64,000 bases of DNA. Origin: Bombus terrestris. Its lineage: Eukaryota; Arthropoda; Insecta; Hymenoptera; Apidae. The notes under the pieces are model-generated. The model did not search any database, was not told where the DNA came from, and was given only the letters and a program-made list of their open reading frames with translations. The position numbers were made by a program, and so were the translations under genes. Position 1 is the stretch's first letter, and each line of letters begins with the position of its first letter. Positions 50,029 to 63,931 of the stretch are shown in pieces. The stretch covers positions 14,372,501 through 14,436,500 of the forward strand of contig NC_063275.1 in assembly GCF_910591885.1 (NCBI RefSeq), in the 5' to 3' direction.

Positions 50029-50699
50029 AATAAAATATGACACTCGAAGCGCAAGAATGGCCGATTAATCCACCCACGCATATCAGAGAACGAAAGCTTT
50101 TAGATTTCTTAAAAACCAGCGGCATGTCCAAGGCCATTTAAGAGCAATAACATCGGCGAATCAGCTCGTCGATAATAGGTTGCAAGTCTACGCCCCGTAA
50201 ATGGGTCTCGACCTGCGAGAAGAGGGAACGAGAGAGAGTGAAAGAGGGGCCGAGTGACGCATGCAAATCGACTGGGCGTTGCTTTCGAATCAATGTTTCC
50301 GCGCGTTGCACGATTATGCTTCTGCGAACCCTAATTTTCTAAAGAGAAAAGAGAAGCTTTCGCAATGTTGTCTTTAAAATTATACGACTTTCTAATATCA
50401 TAATCGTGGTCGTAATATCTCTACATGATGTTAGTCTTTTATTGTTCCTTCGTCGTCCTTAGAAAAATCAGTTTCCCATGATCACATCATTTTTTTTTTC
50501 GTGGCAATTTACCGCATTAGAGATGAGAATATTCTACGGATTACATTAAGGGACGCTATTTCATAAAGAGGACTAATATTGTCATCGTAGAAAGTTATAG
50601 AGAATTACATGCTATCAAGCTTTAATGATAAATATAATTGAAACTAAAAAGGATTGCTTTTATATCGATACGAAGTTGTAACGAATTCCACGAATTTTC

Positions 50700-51800
50700 C
50701 GAATAACCACACGCAGAAATCTCTCTTCTGCATCGGCTATTTCCCGGCCTATCATCAGCGCGAAACGTCACAACGCGCCTCTCGAATCAAATTTCCAACC
50801 AGCCGAAAGTTATCCGACGCTCCCGCGGAAGGGTGAAAATTCAGAAGGGTGGAGATGGGTGGGCGCTGGATATAGAAAGGGCGGTCGACAGAGGACGTAC
50901 GTACAACGTGCGAGAAAACAGAGACTGGTCGAACGCCAGGTAGAGAGAGAACAATAGAAGAAAAAGAGAAAAAAGGAGAAACGTGGCCGGTGGAAGTCGG
51001 CAGAGCATCCGGTGAAACTTTTTGCATGCGACGTACGGCCCTTCCTTTTTTCCGCCCTGGCAGCGCGCGAAATTCAATTTTCGTGTTCGCACGCACTCGA
51101 CCAGACGATGCGGGCGCGATTCAACGGCCTACGACGATGCGACAATGCGAAACCACGGTCCACCGAACGCCTGTATACGCTTGTACCATCGTCTAGCGAT
51201 AAGCGAGCAAAGCTCCGCTTTGCACGACTGTGGATTCAACATCGCAGGATGAAACGAGCTTTCGTTACAGCTTGCTCCCGATCCGTCCTCTGGCGTGTGC
51301 TTTGTACGAAAGTATCCCCGAATGGTCAGGCGCATTGACGTGTGTATACTTACGCGACTGCTTACTTCGTCTTTGCGCGCGTGTTGTGTGTTGGTTGACG
51401 GCGTTGCGTGCCGTGAACACAACCCGATTCACCGCAAGTAATTGGGTGATGTGTTTATCGCACATCAGTTGGCCGCCGGCGCGGCGTGACGGGCTAACTA
51501 GTTATAATCGATTATCACCCCCGAGAATCGGATTCTTCACAGTTCGTCAACGTCGTTCTCGCACGCCTCTCCCTCTGCATGACACGCTCGATGCGAGTCG
51601 TTGCGTCGCCTTGTGTTACGTGTGTGTGTGTGTGTGTGTGTGTGTGTTGGACAGGTGTGCTCGTCGGTTTGTGCGTACAAGTTGTACACTTTGTTTCCAT
51701 GGTGAGGCGATAGCCGCCCCTTCGAAAAAGATCCTTTGTGTCCAGCAGGCTAGTCTCGCGACACGGTTTATCGGTTCACTGAACGCTGGTTTGTATCTTT
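50700..51800. promoter_or_regulatory. CpG/GC-rich island, candidate promoter region
   Basis: Visibly richer in G, C and CpG than its flanks for about 1.1 kb, which is why long open frames occur on several frames here, including the longest in the window (51230-51802). It contains initiator-like CACAGTTCGTC near 51538 on the plus strand and a (TG)13 run. Strong plus-strand splice acceptors follow at 52035 and 52272. No TATA box was identified. Could serve a plus-strand transcript or be an upstream promoter of the minus-strand Ddr-like gene. Speculative. Confidence 0.25.
51621..51647. repeat. (TG)13 microsatellite
   Basis: Uninterrupted TG run inside the CpG-rich zone. It yields a Val-Cys repeat in the overlapping open frame. 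Confidence 0.95.
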
Positions 51801-53390
51801 AGTTGGAAATTATTCTGCTCGCCTCTGCCAATTAGCATCAACTCGCTGTTTCGGTTCTTGCGCTCACTATAGCTTACGGTTAATCGGATATTCCGTGTTG
51901 TTTGCTACGCAATAGAGAAAAGAGATCGTCAAGCTGAATTTATTGAACCCGCAGAAAGGTTGAATTTCATGCTCGTTCGACGAATCGTTCGAACGAACGA
52001 CCTAACCGAATCCGCGCAAGGTTTTCTTTTTCCAGGCCTAACATTCGAACCAAGTTTTACAGACCATGTAATTGCAAAATCGACGTGCATTTTTTGGTCG
52101 TACGCCGACAGGTTTTATAGACAGCAAACGTTATCGATTATTAGGTATAAAGAGGAGATTTGTTGACCCAGCGAGTTCAATCTGTAGGAGCAATAAACGA
52201 AGGAGCCAGGCTTCCGAATCTCGGTCGGACAATTGGATCGACCAATTTTCTTCCTCTCTCCTTCCCTTACAGAAATGTTGCACCAACTCTATTTCACCTA
52301 TGTAGCAATCCGGCTACTTGTTATTTCGATCCTCTCGACCTCCTTACGAGATTTATTCCTTCTCCGTAAAACCGTAACTGCCCCTCGGATTCTTACTTAT
52401 AGCCTAAAGATAAATTCGAAAATTCACTTCTATACATTCGATCCTACGGATCCGCACGAAAAGCCAATTTATACTACGGAGGGAGCGATCGATATACCAA
52501 ACTTTTCACAGATCCTACGAACTTCCGATTTTCATTGTTTGCCACGTGACCACACAAACCAGCGTCGACAACCGTACCGACATTCACGTTCAACGATTTC
52601 GAACGAGCAAACACTTGGAGTGTCGTTCCACCAGGTGTAACCCTCTACACCGTCAGGCGATCCGTTCGGAGATCACGATCCGCTCGTTGGGTCACGTTGA
52701 TCCACGAAGATAAAGCCACCTCCGGGGAACTTCAGCGCAGAAATCGTCTTTCTCTTCTTTCTCGCTGGTTACAGCCGCTTAAAAACCTGAATCGGACTTT
52801 TCTTCCGGGAGTAACGCGTATCGTTTAAAGAGGGCATCCCCTGGAACGTAATCAAGTGGAAATGTGGTTGGAAATTCGGTTGGAAAATCGAGATAAGTAT
52901 TACGAAATTGGATGATGCAGCAGGCGAGATTCAACGAGCCTCGATATTTTATCCAAAATCGTTGCCGAGCAGTTCGTCAATTACCTGTAGAAGCAATGAA
53001 AGTTCTCGCGTGTTCACGGAACCGACTCAACCCTCTGGCTGGATTTTTCCTTGTGTGCCGCGTGCCATGAATTCCGCTTGTCAAATTACGAAGACGGGCG
53101 GAGCGCAAGTTCCTCGTGCTTAACTTCCTCGTCAAAGTGAGTTTCGACTTCGGGATTCCGCCGCTTCGCAATGCGTGTTCGTCTTTAAAGGCCTGCGAGT
53201 CACTGATATGTACGTACCTGCACATTGTTTCGACCCGTGTGTTACTTCGTAGTATGCGTGCAAATCCCTCAACCCTGCTGTATAATCCTTTCGCTTCGAG
53301 TGGTATGTTAATTATGTTGAAAACTATCGCGTATGGAACAGAACGAGATGGAACGGAAATACGAAATATTCGATGATTGGAGGTTTGGTC

Positions 53391-53437
53391 TAGTAATCGA
53401 CTGGTAATCGACTGGTAATCGATTGGTAATCCACTGG
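53391..53437. repeat. 11-bp tandem repeat, four units
   Basis: TAGTAATCGAC, TGGTAATCGAC, TGGTAATCGAT, TGGTAATCCAC, then TGG. Nearly intact array, probably young. Confidence 0.9.
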
Positions 53438-54095
53438 AAATTTCGAGTGGTACGAATCAGTTCGCCGGATATCGAAAATACTCGAGGAACTAGTCTCTGC
53501 ACGAGTATCTTCTTTAAAGCTTGGAAGGCTCGGGTCGGCTCTTCGGTTTCTGCAAACGCGTCTGTAGCTGATACGAGTATCGCCGGTTATTAATTTTTAT
53601 CGAGAAACCATTAGCCGAGCGAGCTTGCCGGAGTTTTAAAGGTGAATCGATCGTAAAAAATAATTCGAGGCGAGTCTCCTCGGGCCACAGGCGAAGAATC
53701 GAGAGGATTATATAGAGTTTGCCTAGGATTCCATTCGATCGAAAGTTTATTAAAATTTAGTTACGGCTGCGAACAACGAACGCGGAAAGGGTAGTTTCAA
53801 CCTCTCGTATTGTTTAACTAGAAACTTCCGCCCCTCTCTCCCTGACGGTGCAGCTGGGCGTGATTAAAGAGCTACCTCGACGTTGTTCTCGCAATGAAGC
53901 TCGCCGCTTCCAGGAAAGACATTGTTCTGAAACTCGGGCCGTTCATGGTACGCGTGTATCGACTGGCAAGAGAGCGTTTTCCTCGGCTTTCTGCACGGTG
54001 ACGTGTATAAACTGAGAAAAATAACCCGGTTACAGGCCTGGGAAACAGAGGGAGAGCCATTTACGCTAATCGTTGCGTAGTTCCACTTTTTAACA

Positions 54096-54175
54096 GCTCT
54101 CTCTGTCTCTCTCTCCTTTTCTCTTTTCCTCCTACTACATCTTCCTTTTTCTCTGCTCCCTCGCTTGCTCCTCGT
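54096..54175. repeat. Pyrimidine-rich low-complexity tract
   Basis: CTCTCTCTGTCTCTCTCTCC followed by TTTTCTCTTTTCC-type sequence. Confidence 0.8.
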
Positions 54176-57100
54176 GGAAATGCATCGCGACGTAATTGAT
54201 ATTTGGCCGGTGATTTATGAAATTCTCATGGAACAATTTCCCTGGTAAATTGGCCGCATATTTTTAACCGAAAACTCGTCGACTCGCAACTATCGCGTGT
54301 ACCCGTTACTCCGCGAAAGTAAATACGTGTTTTCGCTTAAAATACGCGGCTTTTTTCCCCTGTTCGTTTCCGTTTCTTCCTTTTATCTCTGCCATATGTA
54401 ATATCCAATTCGTTCGTTCACACGAAACGAATCGTTTCGATTACGTCTGGTTGCTACATATAACTGAATTCGCGACTTTCGTTCAATTTACGCGGCTTAC
54501 GTGCGTTATGAGAAGAAATTATTGTTACCAGTCAGCATTGAGAAAACAGTCAAAGTAATAAGGTCGCGTAGTTTTAATTTGTCCATACTTTCTAATATTA
54601 TTGATTAAAAAATTGTAATACAAGAGACACGAACAAAAGAAGTGACTGTGAATGGCATTCATCTATTTTACGATGGATACCAAAAATTACAAAAATACAA
54701 AAGCTCTAGTATACTCCAGTATAAAACTCGAATGTCCATGAAGTTTACCACAACGAGCATCGGTATTCCTGGTCGAGAACTTTCGGCTGCGTTTTATGCA
54801 TACGTACAAGCCGAGGGACAAAATTAGCGGGCACTTTTTGCACCACGATACAAAGTTGAGCACAGCGAAGAAACTTGGTGCGCTCTGAAGCTTTCGGGAG
54901 GAAAACTCTCTTTCGTCCATCTTTCCAACCTCGAAACCGCCCCGACACTTGTTAAGTACCTTATTTGAGTTTCAAAGTTGGACGTTGCACTTCTTTTTCT
55001 TTTTCCCTTGCTCTTCTTTTTTGTTGCTGCGCAAGTCCGTCTCTCGTACGCGCGCTCCCAACGCGTCTTTAATGAAGCGGGGCGTCATCTTTCGTGGCGA
55101 TCTTTTTCGTTCAAAATGCGTCTCCTTCGAACGCAAATAACCACGAGCCTCTCTAGAAACCATTTTACGGATCGATCGATAAACGAAATGTCGCGATAGG
55201 AAAAACATACGAAGTATTTTTAACGACGCTCTTTTTGGCTAATCTTTTTGTTTTTCACGAGCAACGAATTCCAAACGTTAGAATTTTTTCCATATAATCC
55301 TATTATACGCAATAAAAACCATTGCGTTTTAAACTTTAAAATTTCGAGGCTAATTCACAAAAGCGACACTTTGTTTGTTCGAATCATATTGATAAAGCGC
55401 TTGACTATTGGGTCACTCGTGGCCATTCAAAATTCACGTTGCAGATAGGTAAGGATCGCTATCAGCAAAAATCCGCATCGATTACTTTATTGTTGCTTGC
55501 CACAAATGGCGCGTGCCTGTGTGTTGCCAGCAATCGCGTTATTGTACGAAGGTTTCACTACTGGCCATTAAATACGACTCATCGTTTGTGGAAATACCGA
55601 CCACTCATTTGACGCTTCGCTCGTTTTGATGCAAAGTCGAAATCGTTAGTGGACGAGCGGGATTCGACGTTTCGATATTTATTCGTAAACATGCCGTGCT
55701 TCTTTATTACCATGCAAACTTGCGAAATAGTCGTTTTTTTTTTTTAACATTATTACGCCGGAAAGACCAGTCTGTCAGCCACAAAATTCATCCGCCAACG
55801 TAATTAACGACTTTTCCTAATACACGCGATGGCATCGAGACCGTATACGGGTTGTTTCATTAAATGGAAAATGCTTGGAAGAGAATGAAAAATGTCGATG
55901 ACATATCGTATATCGCCGTACTTTATGAAAACTCCATCATAGACTTTCATTTTCCCTTACAGCGATCTATACTTATTCGGTTTACTTATCTCTCAATTTT
56001 TAATTGTAGTCTGCTACTACTTCCATAAAATCGTACACTAACATAGTACATGTTATTGATATTTCGTAACTGCTATATGTATATATAATTAAAATAAAAG
56101 TTGTGTATAAAAAATCTGCTTTATAAAGAAAAAGATCTTTATCGTGATAAAACTATTTTATTAGTGTTACGCATTTGTTTCAGTACATCGAGAATACTTG
56201 GGTTGGTATTGGTTTCACTAACAATCGGCACCCTCGTTTCCGGAAATTCCCATATGAAATCCAATACGGAATCCAATAGTATTTAATTGAGCTATTGTTA
56301 GAACTTTCACATACAAATCTATCGTATTTCGTTTTTTTTTAATTTCAAGTTTATAAAAGTTAACTCGTTATCTCTACCGTGTCGAGTATATAAAACCAAT
56401 AATAGTTACTGCATCACCCTGTATATGCGTACTGTGACAAGCTGCTACTGAACAGAAAAATGGCGTTGGACATTGTCGCTCTGGCACGACACGTAATTTA
56501 TGTATACCGTGTCCCGACGTTGCGATAATGAAAGAGCCACGATGTGGATTAATTAATCCACTGTAGAGGAAAAAAGAGGGGAATTCGTGAAAGCCGATTC
56601 GTGTCGGATCGGCTTCAATTACACCCTTTACATTTCTTCTTCCGCCGCTGCCATAGAAGGATCATTTGTTAATCTGATATTTAATTACCATTTAACGTTA
56701 CGGTATCTACCCTCATTCTCCCTATTTTTACCCAATATATTAATCTGATATAAAACGTTCTTTTACAATACCGTTATAAAATACCATCCAGAGAAATACC
56801 ATTGATTTATCCAATGATACTTAATTATACTGCTTCGAATTTTTCATCTCTCGCTCGTGTTATTTATACGTTAAATTATTTCATTTCAACGTTTAAACGC
56901 TAAACTTATTAATCCTCTGATTCAGACTCTTTTGTTCCCTCGACAGGCCACACACACAACACAATTTTCTACCATTTCAAAGCGATAAATTTTCAGTAAT
57001 AATTCAGGGATCCAACAACCAAGCAAGCAATAAAAGTGAATTTTTTAGGCGCCGTTGCTTCTCCACGATCGATTCCACCGTATCAACGCTAAATTCCTTC

Positions 57101-60100
57101 TCGGATAAGGAGCACGTGGTTCTGGCACGGTGAACAAGTTCTCTCGAAGGAACATAACTTGCAAAGTAAACCGAGAGAGAACTTTTGTCGACAATAATTG
57201 TGTTCCGTTCGTGTGTGTACAGAGGAGACAGGTACATATAGGCTTCTAAAGTCTCTCATTACAGCGGATCAGGTCGCGCCAGTTCCAGCAAACGTAAAGA
57301 TACTCTTTATAACCAGGCGCACTCGTTTCCACGGGACGTACGAGCCTTCGGTTCATCCATTGTGGCAGCCTGAATTCGACGTAACTAACCTAACTCAATT
57401 GCTTCCCTCTGCACACTGGGTCATATCAACGAATCCAAGTTACTTGTCTTTCGAGTGACACGACGCGTTCTCCAATTAAGCGATTCGCGTCTTCCAAACA
57501 GTCGTCTCCGTTTCACTCGGCACTCGTCTTCTTAGATTAGGATAGAGTCGCAATGAGTAGAAATCCTCTATGATGTCGTCTTCGACTGGTTCCCGTGCCA
57601 TTGTGCAACGTAAACACGCGCCATAGTAATAAATATTCAGCATTGCCTCGAGAGTTTATTGCGTATACTATAATAGCATGTACGCCGTAATGGTCCGGGG
57701 ATGTAATTGGAACAAACGTGCAGCTGGCTACGATGCCGCGTGCAATCGATTATAGGCGAGTTACGAGTTTACACGTGAGACGATCGTTTTTGGTTTCAGT
57801 TCTAAGGACTTGATACTTTGTTATTTATGGTTATTGCTAAAATTTCTCTGTATAATTGCGTGGAAGATCAGCGATAGAAAGAAGTACATTAATAAACACA
57901 GAAAGAAAAGGTTACACTGCTTGAACACAACCATTACTTTACACGCAAGCTTGCATTTACAAAGTGATTATTAAGATAAAAAAAAAGCAGAAAACTAACT
58001 TCTACGTGAGTATACGCTTTCTATAATGTATATGAATGACTTCTATGAATGAACTATCATTTTGCACATCATCCCGATCGAGTCTGCAGATCACAAAATA
58101 TCCTTATCTTTTAATGAGTCGTTGATATATGACACTCTGATGTATTCCAACAGGTACCGACTGAGCTAGAAATAACTTTTGAAATAATATTTAGGAAACG
58201 TTAAAGTAGACTATGTAAAGACATAATTCCTGCATTTCCTAGCGCTTCCGATAAAGAACTAAACAGTGTAGCATTCGGATATTTACATCGTAATTCGACG
58301 AGAACTGGTATTTTCGTCGAAGACGTCTCTAACGTTTCCTCGTTCTGCGCAACCAGCATCTCCCAGGCGGGTTGAATTACAAACGTAATTCCGGAAATCC
58401 GCCGCAGCGTTCCGTTAAAATTCTCTTTCAGCCGGTGGTTTGTTATTCCACCGGAAGAAATTCCATCGGCGAAGCAATTAAATTCTAAGGCGACGCTCCT
58501 AATGAATCGGGGCTTTTTTAATTACAAAGGACGAGCATGGAATAAATTGTAACGAAGCTCATGGCGGCGGGGGTAGCCGGTGCACGCCGCTGACGTCTTA
58601 TACGCTGCTACATACATCGCCGGTCTGGCGGTAAACGTTTCTCGCGAGGCAGAACGCAGTCGCATTCCAGAACAGTGATTTTAACAGCGTCGTTCCCCGA
58701 AACGTTAGGATTACTCCGGTACGCGCAACGTCGCAGTTTAACGGCCCTCACGTTTGAAAGTAATTAGGTTAATTCTACTGAAAGTTTTTGTGTGCCATGG
58801 TACACCCGAAATTATCCGCAATTTTTCCCTGGAACGATGGTGAAAAAATTACTTTCTTATCTCGACGATCGTTCGGATGAAACGTGGCTTAAAAGGGGAC
58901 GTCGGATTACTCGACTAATTATTCGGGATTAAAGAATTTTAATTTACTCTTTTAATAAAATTGTTTACGTTGACGGTGAAAAGTAAACGCACGAAGGATG
59001 ATCGAAGGGTAGAGCAGATTAATTAACGTTTCAATAAGGGACACCGTTGAAAATTGCAAAATTGAAAATACAGAGGGAGCGTCGCACCAGCCACGGTTAT
59101 ATGGTTAAATTCCACTTAAAATTTTCATCGTGGTCACTTCACCGTGCTAAGCAATTATTTCGCGACTCCGTTAATACAACGCGATGAGAAAATATGCCAA
59201 CAGGATTCGGGAGAAAATTTCGCTACGTATGTCGAGCTCGTTAGCGCCGCTGCTGTGAATGACTTTTACGAGCGCTAAATACGATCAAGGGTTCGTTTGG
59301 AAAATAAGAATTCCAAGAATGTGCGTGTTTCGACTAACCGCGTGAAAAAAATCCAGCACGAGGCCGAGGGTGTTTTTATTGGTATTAATGAAAGCGTGCA
59401 TAGAATCGGGGCCTGCATCGTGATAACATCGAGAAACTTTTTAACAATGGATAAACGACGAGCATACTGCGAGGAACGAAACGACGTTTCGTCGAAAGAA
59501 GAACTCGAATATATATCCAATGTCTGACATAATAACCTCTTACGGGGCGATAAATTATTCAGAAATTAATCTTCCCATTTAATAGACGACTTTAAGAGGA
59601 AAAACGGCAAAGTTTGAAAGAACGAAAGAACGAAAAAGAAAAGTCAGGTTACCGATGTCACGAAAGCACTCGTGCTTACCGGCTACTTCCTAGACGCATT
59701 AAGCTCAAGCAGAAAGCGCGGCCGTAAGTTTTTCAATTTTCAAGCCTCGAAACTCGAAAGCGACCATGTTATCATCGAGAACTGCGTGCCGGCCGTAAAA
59801 GCGGACACGAAAAGCACGTCACGCTAATCCCGGCAGCTGTATACTGCCGTGCGACCGTGCGCGGAACGCCGTCTGTAATTAGTTTTGCCATTAAGCGACT
59901 TTGAAGTTTATTCCGGCGATAAGCTTTGCTCATGGCTGCTTTGCTGCTTTTGCGATCGAACGCTCAAATTCCCTTCGTTTTCTTTACTAAATACACGCGA
60001 TGTTCATCCGCAACGCGACGCGATGCATCTAAACCAACCGATGTGTGTATCATACTCGGTTCTGATTCACACAGATTACGAATGTATAACGTAAAGCTAA

Positions 60101-60354
60101 CGGAAAGTTAATACGTTCGTTGCTTGTTAAGGTATATATGGTGCCATAATTTCGAGCGAAAATTTTGCGGAAATTTGAGCAGAAGAGAGGATTCGCCTAA
60201 AAGATTCATATTAAATGATAATGAACTGAGCGGCTGTTTATACTCAGGTATCGATAATGAGTAAAGATTTATTCAGAGAACGCATACACAGATTAGGATG
60301 CATGAAAATTTATCTGCATCTAACAAGACTGTGTGATGTGCGTGTGAAGCTTTT

Positions 60355-60410
60355 AAGAGAGAGAGACAGACAGACAGACAGACAAACAGAGACAGAGAGG
60401 GAGACAGAGA
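60355..60410. repeat. (GA)n/(GACA)n microsatellite
   Basis: GAGAGAGA followed by about four GACA units and then GAGACAGAGAGGGAGACAGAGA. Confidence 0.9.
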
Positions 60411-62369
60411 ATAGTGAATGGATCATTCGAATCGAAAGTTATATAATAGCCGTAAATTTGTATAGTCCCTGTATGCATCCATAATCATTATTACATTATT
60501 TAATAGACCATTAATACATAGACATAGAATGGAAAAGCCACATAGTTAAAACGTAACTTTCGTTTGAACTGAAATTCATTTTGGCAAAAGCTATCCTCAA
60601 ACGTGTACCATAAAGATATACATATGTGTCTCAAAAATCTTTCGATACGATCTGTTTAATTTGTTACAAGATTAATTCGAACGCAGAGGGAACGAGAAAT
60701 AATTTCAAATGACATGACCCACTATCGTCCGCGAAAGGTATGGTGAAACACGAATTTCCACCGCGAGCGAAATTATTGCAGGTTAATTATGTTTACGCGA
60801 AATGCTAGCGAAATTTACCGAGACAGTGTACACAACGTGATTCAACGTCGCCAGAAGACGAAGCTTCTTCTCGTACGGCCGTATACCGGAATAAACAAAT
60901 TTTTCCGCGAGGCTGTTTTCACAGGGGGTTCGCTAGTCGCGCTTCTTTTCCCTTTGTGACGGCGACGTGCATTCAGCCCATCGTCGTTCCCGTGTAAGTT
61001 TACTGCGGGCAAATACTATGAGACACGCTTGAATGAACGCTCGCGCATCCGTTCCTAAGCTGATTACGATATATGGGAATTCATCGGGCACGAGGTGCAG
61101 CGTTACGCTGTTGCTGCGAAAAAAAGTACCGTCTGCTCCGTGTCAGTTCGTATAACTCTGCGTTGCTTAAGCTAACAATAACTTTATAAAACACAATGGA
61201 AATTCCGCCCTCTGTTTTCAGAATCAGAACGTGAACGAGTTAACTAATATCATCGTGTTACGCGTGTGAGAAATTTTAGTTTCGAGTATAAATGCTTTCG
61301 AGTAAATGCACGTACGAGAAGTTTCAGTTCCATTAGCTTTATACTAAAAAATATTTCAGAGGGAAGAACGAAGATTTAAATGTGAATGGGCAGGCTTGAG
61401 AATATTTGAAATTATAGGTGAAACGAGGATATTGCGAAAAAAAATTTGACAAGATAATGTACCAGAAAATCTACAAAATTCAGATATTAACAATTGTCGA
61501 GAGTTAAAAAGTGCTTGTACGAATTTCATAAATCATGAATATAATTCTTGTAGACTGTGAATTAAAAAATATTTGCCGAATATACTCGGCGTACTTGTAT
61601 TTTAAAACCTAACTCTCTTAATTATTCACATAGCTACTTCTGAACCGAATAATATATGAGAATACGTACACATTTACTAATACCAAGAATGTTCAAAAGG
61701 GCAGAAATACACCAAACGTGCAAAATAACGCACAAATCACGACCTCGGAGACGAAATTCAGCAAAAAGAGCAATCTGCGCGGCGGGTAACAAACCAGCCC
61801 GATTAAATTGATTTATTTATCATGAACCAGAAATAGAATTTCGTGAACTGATGGAAAGTATTGTAACGAGGAAGTATAATGCATTGGAAGCAGTTACCCC
61901 TGCCGCGAAATTGCTTCTTATGAAAACTTGTTCGAAGAAGTCGTTCGCCCGCGGTCGGGGAAAATTGCTGGTTGCGCAAAGAAGATTGCTCGCGAAGCTC
62001 GGAGGGTGAATGAAGAAAAAGAGGGACGCTACACGCAGGGAGACGAGAGGAAAACGAACAGGGGTGGAAAGGGGGTTGTGGTGAGTAGGGATCGGCCGAA
62101 TAATATTGCGGCGCCGGGCGTGTTTACTCGTCGAGAAGTTTTGGAGCAGCCGGTCGGTTGGTTCGTTACGGCCGCAACTCCACTTACAAGTAATTAGACT
62201 AACAAGCACGAAGCTCGGACAGGCGAATTTCGACTGGAGAAATCCAGTCACCAGTTTGTCGGTATTCGCGTCAAGTTCGCGGCGTTCGTTTTCTTCGTTG
62301 TTCCGGCCGCCTTCCACTCGTTTTCAGAGGATTGCATTTTCTATAATGGCAGAAATTCGAACGCCAAAT

Positions 62370-62810
62370 TGACGGCTCACGAAAGTATTCGAACACTTAC
62401 CATAGAAAATTTTTACGTCCATATTGTATACGTTGTATAAACAATTTCGACGTTCCACTGATACTATACTATATCGAGATACGAAGTGATTATATTGGTA
62501 GAATTTAAAACCAATCTGCCATGTATATAGAAATTACGAGCCATTTATTGCAAACATAATATTCAACAAAAAAAGCATGAATAGCTATCTTCAGTATATT
62601 GTAAGTGTTAAGTATGGTACCACTGCACATTGAGATCTACCAATAGGATGAATAATTGATATTTAAATATCACGTCGATCTTTGCGAAATATACACTTGC
62701 ATTGAATATCTTGTAATTTCTATACATCAGATTCGTGCTCATTCACTCGTTAAAGTATTAACGAAATTGCAAAGTGTCTACAAGCATTCGAATACCTTTT
62801 CGAGCCTGTG
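62370..62810. mobile_element. Tc1/mariner-like MITE, ~440 bp
   Basis: The left end reads GGCTCACGAAAGTATTCGAA (from 62373). The right end, inverse complement, reads GGCTCGAAAAGGTATTCGAA up to CACA at 62810, followed by a TA at 62811-62812. Sixteen of these 20 positions match. The left TA is not intact. Internal sequence is AT-rich with no transposase frame. Related to the solo end at 43226. Confidence 0.7.
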
Positions 62811-63931
62811 TATTTACTCCAAGAGTGTTTGTTTTCCATTTCTGAGATCGTTTTTATCATCTGTCCGGAGTTCCACTAAAAGTCGTCATTTTTATTAACA
62901 TCGGGGATTATGAAATATCTTTGAAAAGAAGTTTTATTCGTTAAACGTTGAGAATCGTATTATCCGGTAATCCGTTGCTGGAAAAGTAACTTTAAAATAA
63001 ACGTGCCAAGGGATCCGGAACAAGACGTGAAAAGGAAGATTCGAATTGGAGCGGAAGATACTCGTTCCATCCGTAAAGTCTGGATTTAATTAATGTCGTG
63101 CAAATCCCAGAAATCGCGTAATAAAATTCATTTGTCAGGGACGTATGTGTTTGTCTTGCGTTACAGCCGGTCCGGCGCGGCGGAGGGTATAATATAATAA
63201 CGTGGTAAAACGCAGGATCGTGTAGCATCGAGCCGCGGGCGATTTGTAAAATTTATCTCGCCACGGAGAGCCAACGATGGTGGTAAAATAGGAGGCAGGG
63301 GAATCTAGGCTATTCGATCCATGGGGTGATCGCTTCGTGGGGAAAGTACGCGCGTTGCCAAAAGTGGCCAGTGTAATCTTCCACGTTATTAGCCAGCTTC
63401 TCCGCCATCGCCTACTATATTCTGCGAATACACCCCGCTTATATATTAACGCCTTCTAAGTTGCCACTGTCAGCCGTATTTTACGCGTTTCTCGTTAACC
63501 GAGCTACGTTCAGCGTTCGGCCAGCTAGCTATACGCTGTAAAATCTTATTTATTATTTTATATACTCTTTCGACAGCTATAGTATTATAGAAATCGATGT
63601 ATTTGTGGTGCTGTAAATGAAAGAGAAAACAAGGTTGAACGAAATGGAGAGAAAGGAAAGACGCTCATCGATACAGCTTAAACGCTAAAAGAGTTCTTTC
63701 TGATAGATCGCTGAAGCTCAAACTAAAAACAAAGCCGAGGTAAAAAATTTCTTTACAACCACGAGAATCAGGTCTAGTCGAATGAACCGATGAAAAGACA
63801 AAATTGTAATTTGCTCCGCTTGTCACCTACTGATAGCTAGGAATTGGGGACAGGAACCTAATAGAGTTGCACAGGGTGTAGCCACGGTACTCTGAGAGCT
63901 TCCGTTCAAAGCTACATTAATTGTCATAAAC
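62811..63931. other. Non-coding stretch at the right end
   Basis: No gene, splice-bounded exon or clear transposon recognised before the repeat copy that reaches the window edge. Confidence 0.45.

Larger units (their letters stand above)
48652..62369. other. Non-coding stretch with a CpG-rich centre
   Basis: No gene supported. Contents are the degenerate array at 49049-49228, a 16-bp tandem repeat at 49981-50028, the CpG-rich zone at 50700-51800 with a (TG)13 run, an 11-bp tandem repeat at 53391-53437, a pyrimidine tract at 54096-54175, a T-run at 55735-55746 and a GACA/GA tract at 60355-60410. Confidence 0.45.

Noticed and set aside
51230..51802. 190-codon plus-strand open frame, longest in the window
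   Set aside because: No recognisable domain, Cys/Arg-rich composition, a Val-Cys run produced by the TG microsatellite, and overlapping open frames on other frames as expected in CpG-rich DNA.
59297..59527. 76-codon plus-strand frame with ordinary amino-acid composition
   Set aside because: No splice context, promoter or homology recognised; the opposite strand is open too.
61820..62317. 165-codon minus-strand open frame
   Set aside because: No family resemblance; its antisense also stays open, a sign of stop-poor CpG-rich sequence rather than coding.
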